DNA of 64,000 nt from Opitutaceae bacterium (GCA_027490995.1 JAIXWY010000011.1:1540469-1604468); one strand, 5' to 3'. Positions 1 to 9,705 are shown, numbered from the stretch's first letter. Numbers and translations are program-made. The notes: generated from the sequence alone by a model not told the origin.

Positions 1-2
1 TC

Positions 3-566
3 GTCGTCGATGCGGAAGCGAAGTCCGCCGACGATCCCGCCTTCGCTGAGGCGGCACTGGCGGCAGTGCGGCAGTGGACGTTTGCGCCCGCTACGCGCGA
101 CGGCATACCGTCCGCCTCCTCCATCGATGTACCGTTTGTTTTCACCGTTCCGATCGAGGAACAGGTCAACGCGAGCGTCGGGCGCGAGGTGTTCCAAGAG
201 TTCGACCAACCCGTCATCGAGGTTTCCGCCCTGCGCGTGCGTCCGACTCCGAACAAGCCCGTCGTTCCCATCTACCCGAAGGAACTGATCGGCTCCGGCA
301 AGACCGCCGACTACAAGATCGACTTCATCGTCACCCGCGAGGGTCGGGTCATCAATCCGTCAATCCCACCGGAGGGTCCCGATGCCCTGCGTATCGCCGC
401 CCTCGTCGCCATCGCCCGCGCCGAGTTCACGCCGGTCTTTCATCAGGGACTGGCGGTTAACTGCCGCACCTCCGCGGTGGTTCGGTTGCGCGAGCCCAAG
501 GTCACGCCTCCGCCGCGCACCAAGCCGCTGCCGGTGTCCGAGCGGGTCAAGCGCGACGATATCTGA
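3..566 (+). CDS. TonB-family protein, C-terminal part (5' end outside window)
   Basis: The open frame enters from the left edge, so the true start is not visible; the codons from base 3 read through in frame to the stop at 566. Two TonB C-terminal-like repeats are visible. The first is nearly complete and carries the typical AALAAVRQWTFAPA stretch. The second runs from about residue 70 of the visible part and contains the YPKEL and DFIVTREGRV signatures. The TonB C-terminal domain normally contacts outer-membrane receptors or, in stand-alone proteins, acts in the periplasm. The second repeat has a weaker W/F-P core than the first. No partner genes (exbB, exbD) are in view, so its receptor or role is unknown. 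It converges on thyX. Confidence 0.75.
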   Translation, partial: VVDAEAKSADDPAFAEAALAAVRQWTFAPATRDGIPSASSIDVPFVFTVPIEEQVNASVGREVFQEFDQPVIEVSALRVRPTPNKPVVPIYPKELIGSGKTADYKIDFIVTREGRVINPSIPPEGPDALRIAALVAIARAEFTPVFHQGLAVNCRTSAVVRLREPKVTPPPRTKPLPVSERVKRDDI

Positions 567-636
567 GGCCGCCGACGTTGCCTGCCATGCCCGCATCGCG
601 CGATCCGCGCGGCTAATCCCGTCGACCGGCTGGCGA

Positions 637-653
637 GGCGGCAGTGGTCCGCC
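637..653. terminator. Short GC hairpin between convergent tonB-family gene and thyX
   Basis: GGCGG at 637-641 and CCGCC at 649-653 form a five-pair stem directly after the thyX stop, between two convergent genes. There is no T-tract. The rest of the 95-base gap shows nothing else. Confidence 0.3.
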
Positions 654-661
654 GACGCAGC

Positions 662-2008
662 CTACTCCGGCTCAGCGGTCCCCTCGACGACCCAGTCGCG
701 GGCTTCCGGCACCTGCACGAAGAATTCCCGAAGCGCGGCGCTGAGGTGCTCCGCGTAACGAAAATGCGCGCCCATGCCAGTCCGCAGCTCTGCCTCGTAG
801 ATGAACTTGTCCGCATGCGTGCTGTGCTCGAAGGGGGTCTGCGCGCCCAGCAGCAGCGAATACGCGTAGGCGGGCGAGCCGCGCCGCAGCAGTTCGGCCG
901 TCAATGCCGCCTGCTCCGCCAGCAGCTCCGCGTGCGCGCCGCGCGCGATCTCCGGCGGGAGGTAGAAGCCAGCCTGAATCAACGGGGTGAAACGGTGTCC
1001 GGTGCGGTGGCGGTTCAGGTCGCGCAGCTCAGCCAGCGCGAGGTTATTCCACGCGAAGCTCACCCGCATCCGCCGCGTCGCGAGTCCCTGATAGCCGTAC
1101 CGGTTACGGCGGTGACGCAGTGCCTCGGGCACGCCCTGTTCCTCGGCGAGGAACGGCGGCGCGGCGCGGTCGACCCGCACCCAGACCTCATCCGCGAGTC
1201 CCTCCGTCGAGAGCCGCGCCAGGCCCATCCGGCACGAGAGGGCGAGCTCTTGACGGGCCTGCTCCTCAAACGACTCCTCGGCCCGGCTATGGCGCATGAG
1301 GCGCGGCGACTGCTTCAGCAGTTCGTCGCGGATCAACGTCGCCGCCGCGCGGGCCTCGGGCTGCGGCAGCGAGTCGAGGTGCTTCACCGTCTGCGCCCAC
1401 ATGCGGGAGGTCTGCACCAGACCGACATTGGTCCGGGTCGCGAGGGGGATGAAGTACCGCGCGCGGTCGAGCGCGTAGTTCTTGCGGAGGCGCGTGACCA
1501 CGGCGGGCTTGGCGTCGGCGGGCAACCGGACCCGCTCGGGCTCGGCCGCCGCCAGCGCGTCCAGCCGCGCGTACTCGGCATGATACGCGGCGAAGCTTCG
1601 CGCGATCACGCCCCGCCAGCGGTCCGCGAGGTCGTGCGGCACGCCGAGTTCCTCGGCGGTGGGCACCTGCGAGGCGTCCATCGTGATGTAGCGGGTCGAT
1701 GACTCCTGCCCATCTGCCATCTGCGCGATCTCAAACAGTTTGTAGGCGAGCCACATCGACACGCCATCGAGCGCCACCGCCAGCCCACCGGTCAGGCCGC
1801 CAATGGAGGCATGACCGTAATCGACGAACTTCAGAATGCGGTCGATCGAGGCGTCGGGATCGCGCAGGTCGACCTTGGCCAGGATGGCTTCGAGTCCGTC
1901 GTTACTGCGCGAATACCGGGCCAGGACCGACGCCAGCAACTCCGGGGTAACCTGCGGCAGGGTGGCGGCAGTAGGCGGAGGAACGAGGGCGAGGCCGGTG
2001 ATGCGCAT
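662..2008 (-). CDS. thyX: Flavin-dependent thymidylate synthase, long two-half form
   Basis: ThyX makes dTMP from dUMP using FAD, NADPH and methylene-tetrahydrofolate. At 448 residues this is about twice the usual 220-250 of single-domain ThyX. Two ThyX-like halves can be seen. The N-terminal half has YGHASIG (residues 64-70) and QESSTRY (101-107), which matches the family's (N/S)xQSQRY region, but its RHR position reads EIA. The C-terminal half carries the family signature as RHRTGHR (333-339). Each half therefore keeps a different part of the classic active site. ATG start, with a C/T-rich leader and no Shine-Dalgarno site. It follows nuoN after 82 bases containing a hairpin, so it may be transcribed apart from the nuo genes. 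Confidence 0.88.
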   Translation of the reverse strand: MRITGLALVPPPTAATLPQVTPELLASVLARYSRSNDGLEAILAKVDLRDPDASIDRILKFVDYGHASIGGLTGGLAVALDGVSMWLAYKLFEIAQMADGQESSTRYITMDASQVPTAEELGVPHDLADRWRGVIARSFAAYHAEYARLDALAAAEPERVRLPADAKPAVVTRLRKNYALDRARYFIPLATRTNVGLVQTSRMWAQTVKHLDSLPQPEARAAATLIRDELLKQSPRLMRHSRAEESFEEQARQELALSCRMGLARLSTEGLADEVWVRVDRAAPPFLAEEQGVPEALRHRRNRYGYQGLATRRMRVSFAWNNLALAELRDLNRHRTGHRFTPLIQAGFYLPPEIARGAHAELLAEQAALTAELLRRGSPAYAYSLLLGAQTPFEHSTHADKFIYEAELRTGMGAHFRYAEHLSAALREFFVQVPEARDWVVEGTAEPE

Positions 2009-2040
2009 GGCAAAGCGGGTCGGAGCGGTGGGGTAAAGGG

Positions 2041-2081
2041 ATCGGAGGCGCGGCGATGAGGGGTGAGCGGCGTCCTCCGAT
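2041..2081 (-). terminator. Hairpin between nuoN and thyX
   Basis: ATCGGAGG (2041-2048) and CCTCCGAT (2074-2081) are perfect eight-base arms. The stem extends inward by CGC/GCG past a one-base bulge. It sits 10-50 bases after the nuoN stop on the transcribed strand and lacks a U-tract. It is a likely end, or processing point, of the nuo transcript. Confidence 0.45.
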
Positions 2082-2090
2082 TTATCCGCC

Positions 2091-3614
2091 TCAGCGCGCG
2101 AGCAGCCAGCCGATCAATGGGCCCTGCCAGAGCCCGAGGACCACCGAGGCGACCGCCAAGGTGCCCAGTGTGACCCGAGCCGGCCACGCCACGGGAGTCC
2201 GGGGCAATCCAGCGGCCGCCTCGCCGGCCGGGGCGGGCAGGCGCCACGCCGAGAAGCAGGCGGCCTTGATCCAGCCGAAGTAGTAGTAGATCGAGATCAC
2301 GACGCCCAGCACCGCGATGCCGAGCAGCACGTAGAGCCCGGCCGAAAACGCAGCGAGGAAGATCATCAGCTTGCCGATGAACCCCGCCAGCGGCGGAATG
2401 CCGGCCAGCGAACCCAGCCCGATCACGAGCACGAGCGCGAGGAACGGATGCGTCCGCGCAAGATCGGCGTAGTGCTCCAGTTCCTGGTCCGCCTCGTTCT
2501 CCCCGCTGACATGCGTCATCACGCCGAACACGGCGAACGAAGCCACGAGGTAGGCAATGAGGTAAAAGTAGACCCCGCTCAGCGCCGCCGGATCGTAGTA
2601 CGCGGCGATCACACCGATGAGAAGATAGCCGGCATGCGACACGCCCGAGAGCGCGATCAGCCGCTTCACGTTGTACTGCGTCAGCGCCGCGAGATTACCG
2701 AAGAGGATCGTCGCACCCGCCATCACGGACAGCACTGGGATGACCAGCGACTTACACGGAGCGAACACGCCGGCGAGCACCACCAGCGCACCGAAGCCAG
2801 CCGCCTTCGAGCCTACCGCGAGAAAGGCCGTGATTGGCGTCGGCGCCCCTTGGTAGACATCCGGCACCCAGATCTGGAAAGGGACCGCACCGATCTTGAA
2901 GGCCACGCCCGACAGCACGAGGACGATGCCAACCTGCGCAAGGAAGTTGTCCGGATGCGCCAAGAGGAACTGCCGTACCGAGGCGAAGTCCATCGCTCCG
3001 GCCGCGAGGCCGGACGGCGCAAGCGCGGGGTTACCCACGGCGCCATAGAGCAACACGATGCCGAAGAGCAGCATGGCCGAACTCAGAGCGCCCATCACGA
3101 GGTACTTCAGACCGGCCTCCAGCGAGAGCGGGTTCGTCCGGTAGTAGCTCACGAGGATGTAGAACCCGACCGTCACCGTCTCCAGCGCGACGAAGAACAT
3201 CACGAAGTGATGACTCTGAACCAGCAGCATCATCGCGGCCGAAACGATCATCACGATGTGGAAGAACTCGACCCGCGGCATCCGCTGCCGCGCGAGACTG
3301 ACCACGCCCAGCAGGCTGACGAGCAGCGACGTGACAAGGAAGAGCACCCGGAAAAACTGCCCGGTGGGCGAGTGACGGATGAGGCCGTTGAACGTCAGCT
3401 GCTCGGTCATGCCGCCGCGCAGATTCACCAGCAAGGCTACCAGCAGGGCGAGCTGGCCGAGGATGGCCACCACCGGGATGGACCGATGCTGCCGCTTGGG
3501 GAGCACGATCTCGAGGACGAGGAGCAGCAGCGCCAGCAACGCCAGCGGCAGCTCGGGGAACAGGGCCGCCCAACGATTGTCGGCGGCGGCGGACTGGAGG
3601 AGGGAGAGATTCAT
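2091..3614 (-). CDS. nuoN: NADH-quinone oxidoreductase subunit N
   Basis: Antiporter-like membrane subunit of complex I (507 residues), which carries part of the proton-pumping path. It is hydrophobic throughout, with about 14 predicted membrane segments. The Proton_antipo_M region is clear, with the VGFYILVSY and KIGAVPFQIWVPDVYQGAP stretches, including the lysine of transmembrane helix 7 type. It is the last gene of the nuoB-N series, 15 bases after nuoM. The ATG at 3614 is preceded by a C-rich leader without a Shine-Dalgarno site. Confidence 0.95.
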   Translation of the reverse strand: MNLSLLQSAAADNRWAALFPELPLALLALLLLVLEIVLPKRQHRSIPVVAILGQLALLVALLVNLRGGMTEQLTFNGLIRHSPTGQFFRVLFLVTSLLVSLLGVVSLARQRMPRVEFFHIVMIVSAAMMLLVQSHHFVMFFVALETVTVGFYILVSYYRTNPLSLEAGLKYLVMGALSSAMLLFGIVLLYGAVGNPALAPSGLAAGAMDFASVRQFLLAHPDNFLAQVGIVLVLSGVAFKIGAVPFQIWVPDVYQGAPTPITAFLAVGSKAAGFGALVVLAGVFAPCKSLVIPVLSVMAGATILFGNLAALTQYNVKRLIALSGVSHAGYLLIGVIAAYYDPAALSGVYFYLIAYLVASFAVFGVMTHVSGENEADQELEHYADLARTHPFLALVLVIGLGSLAGIPPLAGFIGKLMIFLAAFSAGLYVLLGIAVLGVVISIYYYFGWIKAACFSAWRLPAPAGEAAAGLPRTPVAWPARVTLGTLAVASVVLGLWQGPLIGWLLAR

Positions 3615-3629
3615 CGCGACAGGCGGCGG

Positions 3630-5150
3630 TTAGGGACGCGGATCGGCGGACGCCTTGACGGCCAAGGCCGGGGCCAGAGAACCGAGGGCGGAGTGGAGCG
3701 GCGCGGAGAGCGACCGCGGCCAGAAACCGATGAAAAGCAGCAACCCGAGGAGGAGGAGCGCCGGGATGCGCTCGGCCCAGCGTAGGTCGACCGGCGTCAC
3801 GTGGGCGACGACCCGCGAAAAAGCCTCGGTCGGCGGACCGAAGAAGACCTTCGCGACGGCGCGGAGCGCGTAGATCGCGGTGATCACCACGCCCGCTACG
3901 GCACCAGCCGCCACCCAAGGGGAGAACTTCCAGATCGCCACGAACAGAGCCAACTCACCCCAGAAGTTGGCGAAGCCCGGCAGACCGATTGAGGCCATCG
4001 TGGCAGCGACGAAGAACGCCGCCAGCACGGGCGTGTGGCGCGCCAACCCGCCCATCTCCGTGAGATCGAAGGTATGGGTTCGGTGGTAGATGCAGGTCGA
4101 GAGGAGGAAGAGCAGCGCGACGGACAGGCCGTGCGCCACCATCATGAGGACGGCACCGCCCACCCCGACGACGGACATCGCCGCGATGCCGAGGAAGGCA
4201 TAGCCCATGTGCATGACCGAGCCGTACCCGATCACCTGCTTGAGATCGCGCTGCGCGAGCGCGATGATGCCGACGATCAGGACATTGCCCAGCGCGAGGA
4301 CCGTGAGGACTCCGGACCAGTGGGCGGCGCCGACCGGGGCCAGCGGCAGAGCCACCTGGAGAAGGCCGTAGAGGCCGAATTTCTTCAGCACGCCGGCGTG
4401 CAGCATCGCCGCAGAGCTCGGCGCCGCGCCGTAGCCGAGAGGCGCCCACGTATGGAACGGCCAGAGCGAAACAAGGATACCGAAGCCGAAGAGCAGCAGG
4501 CCGAAGCCGTACTTCTGGGCCGTGACCGACAGCGGATGCGCCAGCGCCTCGGTCCGCAGCGTGATCAAATCGAACGTCTGCGCGCCGCTTTGGTGGTAGA
4601 TGAGGATCAGTCCCGCGAGCGACAGCATCGCGCCCACCGTGAGGTAGATCGTCAGCTTCATCGCCGCGTAGCCCCGGTCGCGTCCGCCCCAGATCCCGAC
4701 CATGATGAAGCTCGGGATCAGCGCGAGCTCGTGGAAGAAATAGAAAAAGAAGACATCGACGCTCGCGAACACCCCCATCAGGCCACCCTGCATCACGAGC
4801 AGGAGCGCGAGGTAGATCTTGAGCCGCTCCGCGCCGGACTGAATCGCGTACAGGCCAGCGGCGAGGCCGACGACGCCTGCGAGCACGAACATCGGCAGAG
4901 AAATGCCATTGAGTCCGAGGGTGAGCTTGATCCCGAGCAGCGAAAGCCCGAGATCGCGGCTCGACATAAACTGGTAGGCCTCGCCGGCGTTGGCCGGGAA
5001 GCGGCTCCAGAGCCAGAGGGCGATGGCCGCCGGGGCGCCGAAGCCGAGGTAGGCCAAGCGCACGGAGTAGCGCTTCGGAAGCCCGGCGAAAATCGCCGCC
5101 GCCACGACCAGCGGTACCGCGATTGCGAGAAGAAGAGGGTCGAGTTGCAT
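3630..5150 (-). CDS. nuoM: NADH-quinone oxidoreductase subunit M
   Basis: Antiporter-like membrane subunit of complex I (506 residues, normal length). Typical features are FFFYFFHELALIPSFIMVG, with the conserved glutamate of helix 5, and FLLFGFGILVSLWPFHTW-type sequence in the middle. The HELALIPSF glutamate and the WPFHTWAP motif are the family's hallmarks for proton translocation. It lies between nuoL and nuoN with short spacers (27 and 15 bases), consistent with one transcript. Confidence 0.95.
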   Translation of the reverse strand: MQLDPLLLAIAVPLVVAAAIFAGLPKRYSVRLAYLGFGAPAAIALWLWSRFPANAGEAYQFMSSRDLGLSLLGIKLTLGLNGISLPMFVLAGVVGLAAGLYAIQSGAERLKIYLALLLVMQGGLMGVFASVDVFFFYFFHELALIPSFIMVGIWGGRDRGYAAMKLTIYLTVGAMLSLAGLILIYHQSGAQTFDLITLRTEALAHPLSVTAQKYGFGLLLFGFGILVSLWPFHTWAPLGYGAAPSSAAMLHAGVLKKFGLYGLLQVALPLAPVGAAHWSGVLTVLALGNVLIVGIIALAQRDLKQVIGYGSVMHMGYAFLGIAAMSVVGVGGAVLMMVAHGLSVALLFLLSTCIYHRTHTFDLTEMGGLARHTPVLAAFFVAATMASIGLPGFANFWGELALFVAIWKFSPWVAAGAVAGVVITAIYALRAVAKVFFGPPTEAFSRVVAHVTPVDLRWAERIPALLLLGLLLFIGFWPRSLSAPLHSALGSLAPALAVKASADPRP

Positions 5151-5177
5151 GGTCAGCGCTGGTTCGAGAGAAACGAG

Positions 5178-7061
5178 TTAGAACACGCCGGCCACGAACG
5201 CCCAAAGCAGCGCCGCACCGAGGAGGAACCAGTACACATAAACATGGAGGCTGCCGACGTGCAGCGCGCGGACGCCGATGCCGACGAGACCGACGAGGCC
5301 GGCGGCGCCGCGAATGATCAGGCCCGCGAGCACGATCTGCTCGAGAAAGTTGAGCAGCATCGCGAAGCGCTGCTGCACCTTGGCCACGTAGAAGGAATAA
5401 GCGGCATCAAACGACCCGTTGAGGAGCTGGAGTCCCGCATAGGCTCCGGGCACCCGCTTCGCCAGCGCGTCCTCGCCAGCCGCCGGGTAGAAGGCCCACG
5501 CCGCTCCGGCTCCGAGCGCGAGCACCGCGATGCTGGTGACCAGCACCGTGATGTGATCGATGCCTTGCGCGTGCGGTAGCAGGTCGGCGAAGGATCCCGC
5601 CAACTTGCCATAGACTCCACCGTAGCCAGCAACGACCGCCAGCACCGCGAGGACGATCAGCGGCACCGTCATGCTGGCTCCACCCTCATGCGCGTGCGAG
5701 GCCGACTCGCTGCGGGGCGCACCGAAGAAAACGAGCTTCCACATGCGCACCATATAAAAGGAGGTCAGGACCGCCGTGAGCGCGAGCACGCCGAACACCG
5801 CCGGAGAGTTCGCCAGGGCCAGGTAAAGGATCGCGTCCTTCGAAAAGAAGCCCGCCAAACCCGGCGTGCCAATGATCGCGAGCACGCCGAGCGTGAAGGT
5901 GGCGAACGTCACCGGCAGTCGCCGGAGCCCGCCCATCCGCAGAATGTCCTGCTCATGGTGGCAGGCATGAATCACCGCGCCGGAACCGAGGAAGAGCAAC
6001 GCCTTGAAGAAGGCGTGCGTCGTCAGGTGAAACATCGCGGTGCCCGCCCCTGCGGCGATCGCAATCTCATGGGCCGCGGCGCCATCGCCATGGCGCACCC
6101 GGAGAGCCCCGAGGCCGAAGGCCGCTACCATGTAGCCGAGCTGCGACAGCGTCGAGTACGCCAGGACCTTCTTGATGTCGTTCTGGACGATCGCGCAGAG
6201 CGCGGCATAGAGGGCAGTCACCGTGCCAACCCACAGGACCACATCGAGGGCCATGGGCGCGGCCGCAAAGAGCGGCTCGATTCGGCACAGCATATAGATG
6301 CCCGCCGCCACCATGGTGGCCGCGTGGATCAGCGCCGACACCGGAGTCGGGCCCTCCATCGCGTCCGGCAACCAGACGTGCAGCGGCATCTGGGCAGACT
6401 TGCCGAGGGCGCCGCAGAAGAGCAGGAGCGGGATACCGGCCGAGATCACCTGGCCACCGCCGACGGCGGCCGCGATCTCGGTCAGGTTCACCGTGCCCAG
6501 CGAGGCCTGGCACCACAGAATGCCGAGGAGAAAACCGAAGTCGCCCACGCGGTTCACAATGAACGCCTTCTTCGCCGCATCGGCGGCCGAGGCCTTCTCG
6601 TGATAGTGGTTGATCAGGAGGTAGGAACTGAAGCCCACCAGCTCCCAGAACACGAAAATCATCAGCAGGTTGTCCGCGAGCACGATGCCGAGCATCGAGA
6701 ACATGAAGATCGACAGCCCGCCGAAGTAGCGCGCGCGCGCCCCGTCATCGTGCATGTAGCCGAGTGAGAATACGTGCACCGCAAGGCCGACGATCCCGAC
6801 GATCGCCAGCATGAGGGCGGCGAGGTCATCGAACTTGAAGCCGAGCGAGAGGGTGAAGCTACCCAACTGCAGCCACGGCATCGACGCCGCGAAGCGCTCA
6901 CCACCCAGGGCGAGGGCGAGGCCCGCGCCGGCCACCACCACGGCTGCCGTCACGGACACCAGCGAGGCCAGCCCGCCGCGTCGGCGGAGGAGAAGCGCGA
7001 TCACCGCGGCCGAGGCCAGCGGCGCGAGCAGGACGAGAAGGGCGAGAGAAAGGGGGGCCAT
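5178..7061 (-). CDS. nuoL: NADH-quinone oxidoreductase subunit L
   Basis: Largest antiporter-like subunit of complex I (627 residues, usual 610-650). The MIFVFWELVGFSSYLLI stretch holds the helix-5 glutamate, and QMPLHVWLPDAMEGPTPVSA is the signature of the central Proton_antipo_M domain. The C-terminal part is long and hydrophobic, fitting the lateral helix and last transmembrane anchor. The ATG at 7061 follows a pyrimidine-rich leader. It is 37 bases from the nuoK stop. Confidence 0.96.
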   Translation of the reverse strand: MAPLSLALLVLLAPLASAAVIALLLRRRGGLASLVSVTAAVVVAGAGLALALGGERFAASMPWLQLGSFTLSLGFKFDDLAALMLAIVGIVGLAVHVFSLGYMHDDGARARYFGGLSIFMFSMLGIVLADNLLMIFVFWELVGFSSYLLINHYHEKASAADAAKKAFIVNRVGDFGFLLGILWCQASLGTVNLTEIAAAVGGGQVISAGIPLLLFCGALGKSAQMPLHVWLPDAMEGPTPVSALIHAATMVAAGIYMLCRIEPLFAAAPMALDVVLWVGTVTALYAALCAIVQNDIKKVLAYSTLSQLGYMVAAFGLGALRVRHGDGAAAHEIAIAAGAGTAMFHLTTHAFFKALLFLGSGAVIHACHHEQDILRMGGLRRLPVTFATFTLGVLAIIGTPGLAGFFSKDAILYLALANSPAVFGVLALTAVLTSFYMVRMWKLVFFGAPRSESASHAHEGGASMTVPLIVLAVLAVVAGYGGVYGKLAGSFADLLPHAQGIDHITVLVTSIAVLALGAGAAWAFYPAAGEDALAKRVPGAYAGLQLLNGSFDAAYSFYVAKVQQRFAMLLNFLEQIVLAGLIIRGAAGLVGLVGIGVRALHVGSLHVYVYWFLLGAALLWAFVAGVF

Positions 7062-7098
7062 GGAATCGGAAGGAAGTTCAGCCAGTCGAGGCGGGCGC

Positions 7099-7404
7099 TC
7101 AGTCGCGCAGGGCGTTCAGTTCGTCGACCTGCACCGTCTGCCGGCGCCGGAAGAGCGCCACGATGATCGCAAGGCCCACCGCGACTTCCGCGGCGGCCAC
7201 CGTCAGGATGAAGAACACGAAAACGTTGCCATCCAGCATCCCGTGGAAGCGCGAGAAGGCCACCAGCGCGAGCGTCGAGGCGACGAGCATGAGCTCGAGG
7301 CACATGTAGATCACGAGGGTGTTCTTGCGCAGCAGCACCCCAAGGAAGCCGAGAGCGAACAGGATCACGCTGAGCGTGATGTAGTCATTGAGTCCGATGG
7401 TCAT
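7099..7404 (-). CDS. nuoK: NADH-quinone oxidoreductase subunit K
   Basis: Small three-helix membrane subunit of complex I (101 residues, exact family length). It carries the conserved membrane glutamates in MCLELMLVA and [12 protein letters not shown]. The ATG overlaps the nuoJ stop as ATGA, so the two are translationally coupled. A GGAGG lies 9 bases upstream inside the nuoJ coding sequence; this is one of the few Shine-Dalgarno-like sites in the window. Confidence 0.96.
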   Translation of the reverse strand: MTIGLNDYITLSVILFALGFLGVLLRKNTLVIYMCLELMLVASTLALVAFSRFHGMLDGNVFVFFILTVAAAEVAVGLAIIVALFRRRQTVQVDELNALRD

Positions 7405-7919
7405 TTGATGTCCTCCAACCCCTCAAAGCGCTTGCTCAGCACGATCACTCCCAGCATCGCGATCAACAGAAGGAAGCCGACCACCTGCACCGGGAGGAGA
7501 TACGTGGTGAAGAGTTGCGCGGCGTAGCTCTTGAGCGAGGCGCCGACCACCGGGAGATCCGATGAGACCGGGGCGGCGCTCAACTGCGCACGCTTCACGA
7601 AACTCAGCACGCCCACGGTCAGGAGCCCCGTCGCCGCGACGGCAGCGGCGATCGTCGCGCGCGTGAACGGCGGCCGCACGCCGCCCTGCATGTCGAGCAA
7701 CATGATGATGAAGAGGAACAGCGCGACCACCGCGCCCGCGTACACGAGCACGAGGAGCACCGCGAGGAGGTAGGCGTCGAGCAGCACGAAGAGCCCCGCC
7801 GTCGCCAGCAGGCTCAGGAGGAAGAACATCGCGGAGTTCACCGCGTTACGGCTCAGCACCGTGAGCGCGGCGGTGCCGAGCGTCACGCCACCGAGAACAT
7901 AGAAGAGCAGGTCAGCCAT
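7401..7919 (-). CDS. nuoJ: NADH-quinone oxidoreductase subunit J
   Basis: Five-helix membrane subunit of complex I (172 residues). The conserved [19 protein letters not shown] helix, which carries the pi-bulge of the proton path in this family, is present near residue 60. The ATG at 7919 is preceded by a CTTCC-rich leader, and the 3' end overlaps nuoK by four bases. Confidence 0.95.
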   Translation of the reverse strand: MADLLFYVLGGVTLGTAALTVLSRNAVNSAMFFLLSLLATAGLFVLLDAYLLAVLLVLVYAGAVVALFLFIIMLLDMQGGVRPPFTRATIAAAVAATGLLTVGVLSFVKRAQLSAAPVSSDLPVVGASLKSYAAQLFTTYLLPVQVVGFLLLIAMLGVIVLSKRFEGLEDIK

Positions 7920-7958
7920 GGCTGGAAGGAAGCGGGAGGGAAAACGGGGCGGTTCAGT

Positions 7959-8507
7959 TTAATGATGGCCGCCGTGCGCTGCCGCGTCCTCCGCGGCCTT
8001 CTTCTTGTCCCACTTGAGGTGCGCATCGGGCAGCGTGCCACCCAGTTCGTAGAGACGGTCTTTGTGATTCACCATTTCCTCGCGGGTGTAACCGGTCATC
8101 GAGTACTGCGTCTGCAGCCAGATCGCCTCCTCCGGACAGACCTCCTGGCACAGGCCGCAGTAGATGCAGCGGAGCATGTCGATATCGAAGGCCTGCGGCG
8201 CGCGCTCGACGTGCGCCTGCGCGGAGTCCGCGGCGATCTCGCCGGGAGTGATGCGGATCGCCTTCGGCGGGCAGACGAATTCGCAGAGCTGGCAGGACAC
8301 GCACTTCTCACGGCCGTTGGGGTCGCGGACCAGCGTCGGGACGCCCCGGTAGCCGCCCGGGATCTCCGGGCGCTGCTCCGGGTACTCCAACGTCACGTTC
8401 GGCGCCACGAGGTGCCGGAACGTCGTCTTCAACCCGTGGACGATCTGCGGGATGTAGGTGCGCTCGGCGAGGGTGAGCGGTTTGCGTTCGACGGGGATGA
8501 CGGCCAT
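7959..8507 (-). CDS. nuoI: NADH-quinone oxidoreductase subunit I (two 4Fe-4S clusters)
   Basis: Peripheral-arm ferredoxin subunit that holds clusters N6a and N6b. Two CxxCxxCxxxCP motifs are visible, CVSCQLCEFVCP and CIYCGLCQEVCP. Length is 182 residues, normal for the family. It includes an ECPEEAIW-like region after the second motif and a short His-rich tail (AAHGGHH). The ATG at 8507 lies 26 bases after the nuoH stop, with a C/T-rich leader. Confidence 0.96.
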   Translation of the reverse strand: MAVIPVERKPLTLAERTYIPQIVHGLKTTFRHLVAPNVTLEYPEQRPEIPGGYRGVPTLVRDPNGREKCVSCQLCEFVCPPKAIRITPGEIAADSAQAHVERAPQAFDIDMLRCIYCGLCQEVCPEEAIWLQTQYSMTGYTREEMVNHKDRLYELGGTLPDAHLKWDKKKAAEDAAAHGGHH

Positions 8508-8533
8508 GGGAAGAGCGGGATGAGGCGGACGGA

Positions 8534-9688
8534 TCAGGCGCGCTCGATGAGCGCAATGGCGATGGCGTAGGCGATGAGGTTAGCGATCGAGAGCGGCAGC
8601 AGCTTCTGCCAGCCCAGGGTCATCACTTGATCGTAGCGGAAGCGCGGCAGCGTCCACCGCACCCACATAAAGAAGAAGACGAACGCGACCACCTTCCCCA
8701 GGAAGATGAGGGTCGCGAGCGCGCCGGTGAGCACAGGACTGCCCGCGATGTGCAGCCAGCCCGACACCATCTCAAGCGTGACCCACGGCAGCGGATGCCA
8801 ACCGCCGAGGAACAGGAGGACAAAGACGCCGGAGCCCACGATCATGTGGCAGTACTCGGCCACGAAGAAGAGCGACCACTTAAACGCGCCGTATTCGGTG
8901 TGAAAGCCGCCGACGAGGTCGGACTCCGACTCCGGCATGTCGAAGGGCTGGCGGTTGGTCTCCGCGAAGAGGGCGACGAGGAAGATGAAGGCCGAGATCG
9001 GCATCAGCACGCCGTACCACATGCCACCCCAGAAGCCGGGCTGGCTCTGGCTTTGCACGACATCAAAGAGGCTCAGGGTGCCCGAGCCACCGGGGGCGTT
9101 GACCCAGAGAAAGACCGGGAGCACGGACAGGGTCATCGACAACTCATACGAGATCAGCTGCGCGGAGGCGCGGACGCCCCCGAGGAACGGGTACTTGGAA
9201 TTGGAGGCCCAGCCGGCGAGGATGATGGAGTAGACGCCGAGGGAGGCGACGGCGAAGACGGCCAGGATGCCGACGTCGACGTTGGCGAGGACCAGCGGGA
9301 CCGCGCGCCCGGCGGAGTCGAGGTAAGCGCCGAAGGGAACCACGGCGATCGTGGTCAGCGCCGGGATCATCGCGAGGATCGGTGCGAGCACGAAGTAGAC
9401 CTTGTTCACGTGCCCGGGGATCGGATCCTCCTTGAAGACAAACTTGCCGCCGTCCGCCGCGAGTTGGAACAGACCGAACTTCTGGAGCAGCGGGGCGACG
9501 ACCGGAATCCACCGCAGGAACGGCGGAATCGTGCGGTTCGGACCAGGGCGGCCCTGGATCCACGCCGAAATCTTGCGCTCGGCCATCGAGCAGGCAGCCG
9601 CGAGCGGGAAGAGGACCGCGATCACCGCCACGCCCTGAAGCGTGACGCGGATCCAGACCGGGAGATCGAAGTAAAGGGAGGCATCCAT
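8534..9688 (-). CDS. nuoH: NADH-quinone oxidoreductase subunit H
   Basis: Membrane subunit that forms much of the quinone site of complex I. The start chosen is the ATG at 9688 (MDASLYFDLPVW), giving 384 residues; the open frame extends further upstream, but that stretch overlaps nuoG and is not NuoH-like. Signatures are AERKISAWIQGRPGPNR, the quinone-loop ETNRQPFDMPESESDLVGGF and the C-terminal WVRWTLPRFRYDQVM. It starts 17 bases after the nuoG stop. Confidence 0.96.
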   Translation of the reverse strand: MDASLYFDLPVWIRVTLQGVAVIAVLFPLAAACSMAERKISAWIQGRPGPNRTIPPFLRWIPVVAPLLQKFGLFQLAADGGKFVFKEDPIPGHVNKVYFVLAPILAMIPALTTIAVVPFGAYLDSAGRAVPLVLANVDVGILAVFAVASLGVYSIILAGWASNSKYPFLGGVRASAQLISYELSMTLSVLPVFLWVNAPGGSGTLSLFDVVQSQSQPGFWGGMWYGVLMPISAFIFLVALFAETNRQPFDMPESESDLVGGFHTEYGAFKWSLFFVAEYCHMIVGSGVFVLLFLGGWHPLPWVTLEMVSGWLHIAGSPVLTGALATLIFLGKVVAFVFFFMWVRWTLPRFRYDQVMTLGWQKLLPLSIANLIAYAIAIALIERA

Positions 9689-9705
9689 CGTAGAGTCCCT
9701 CAGGT

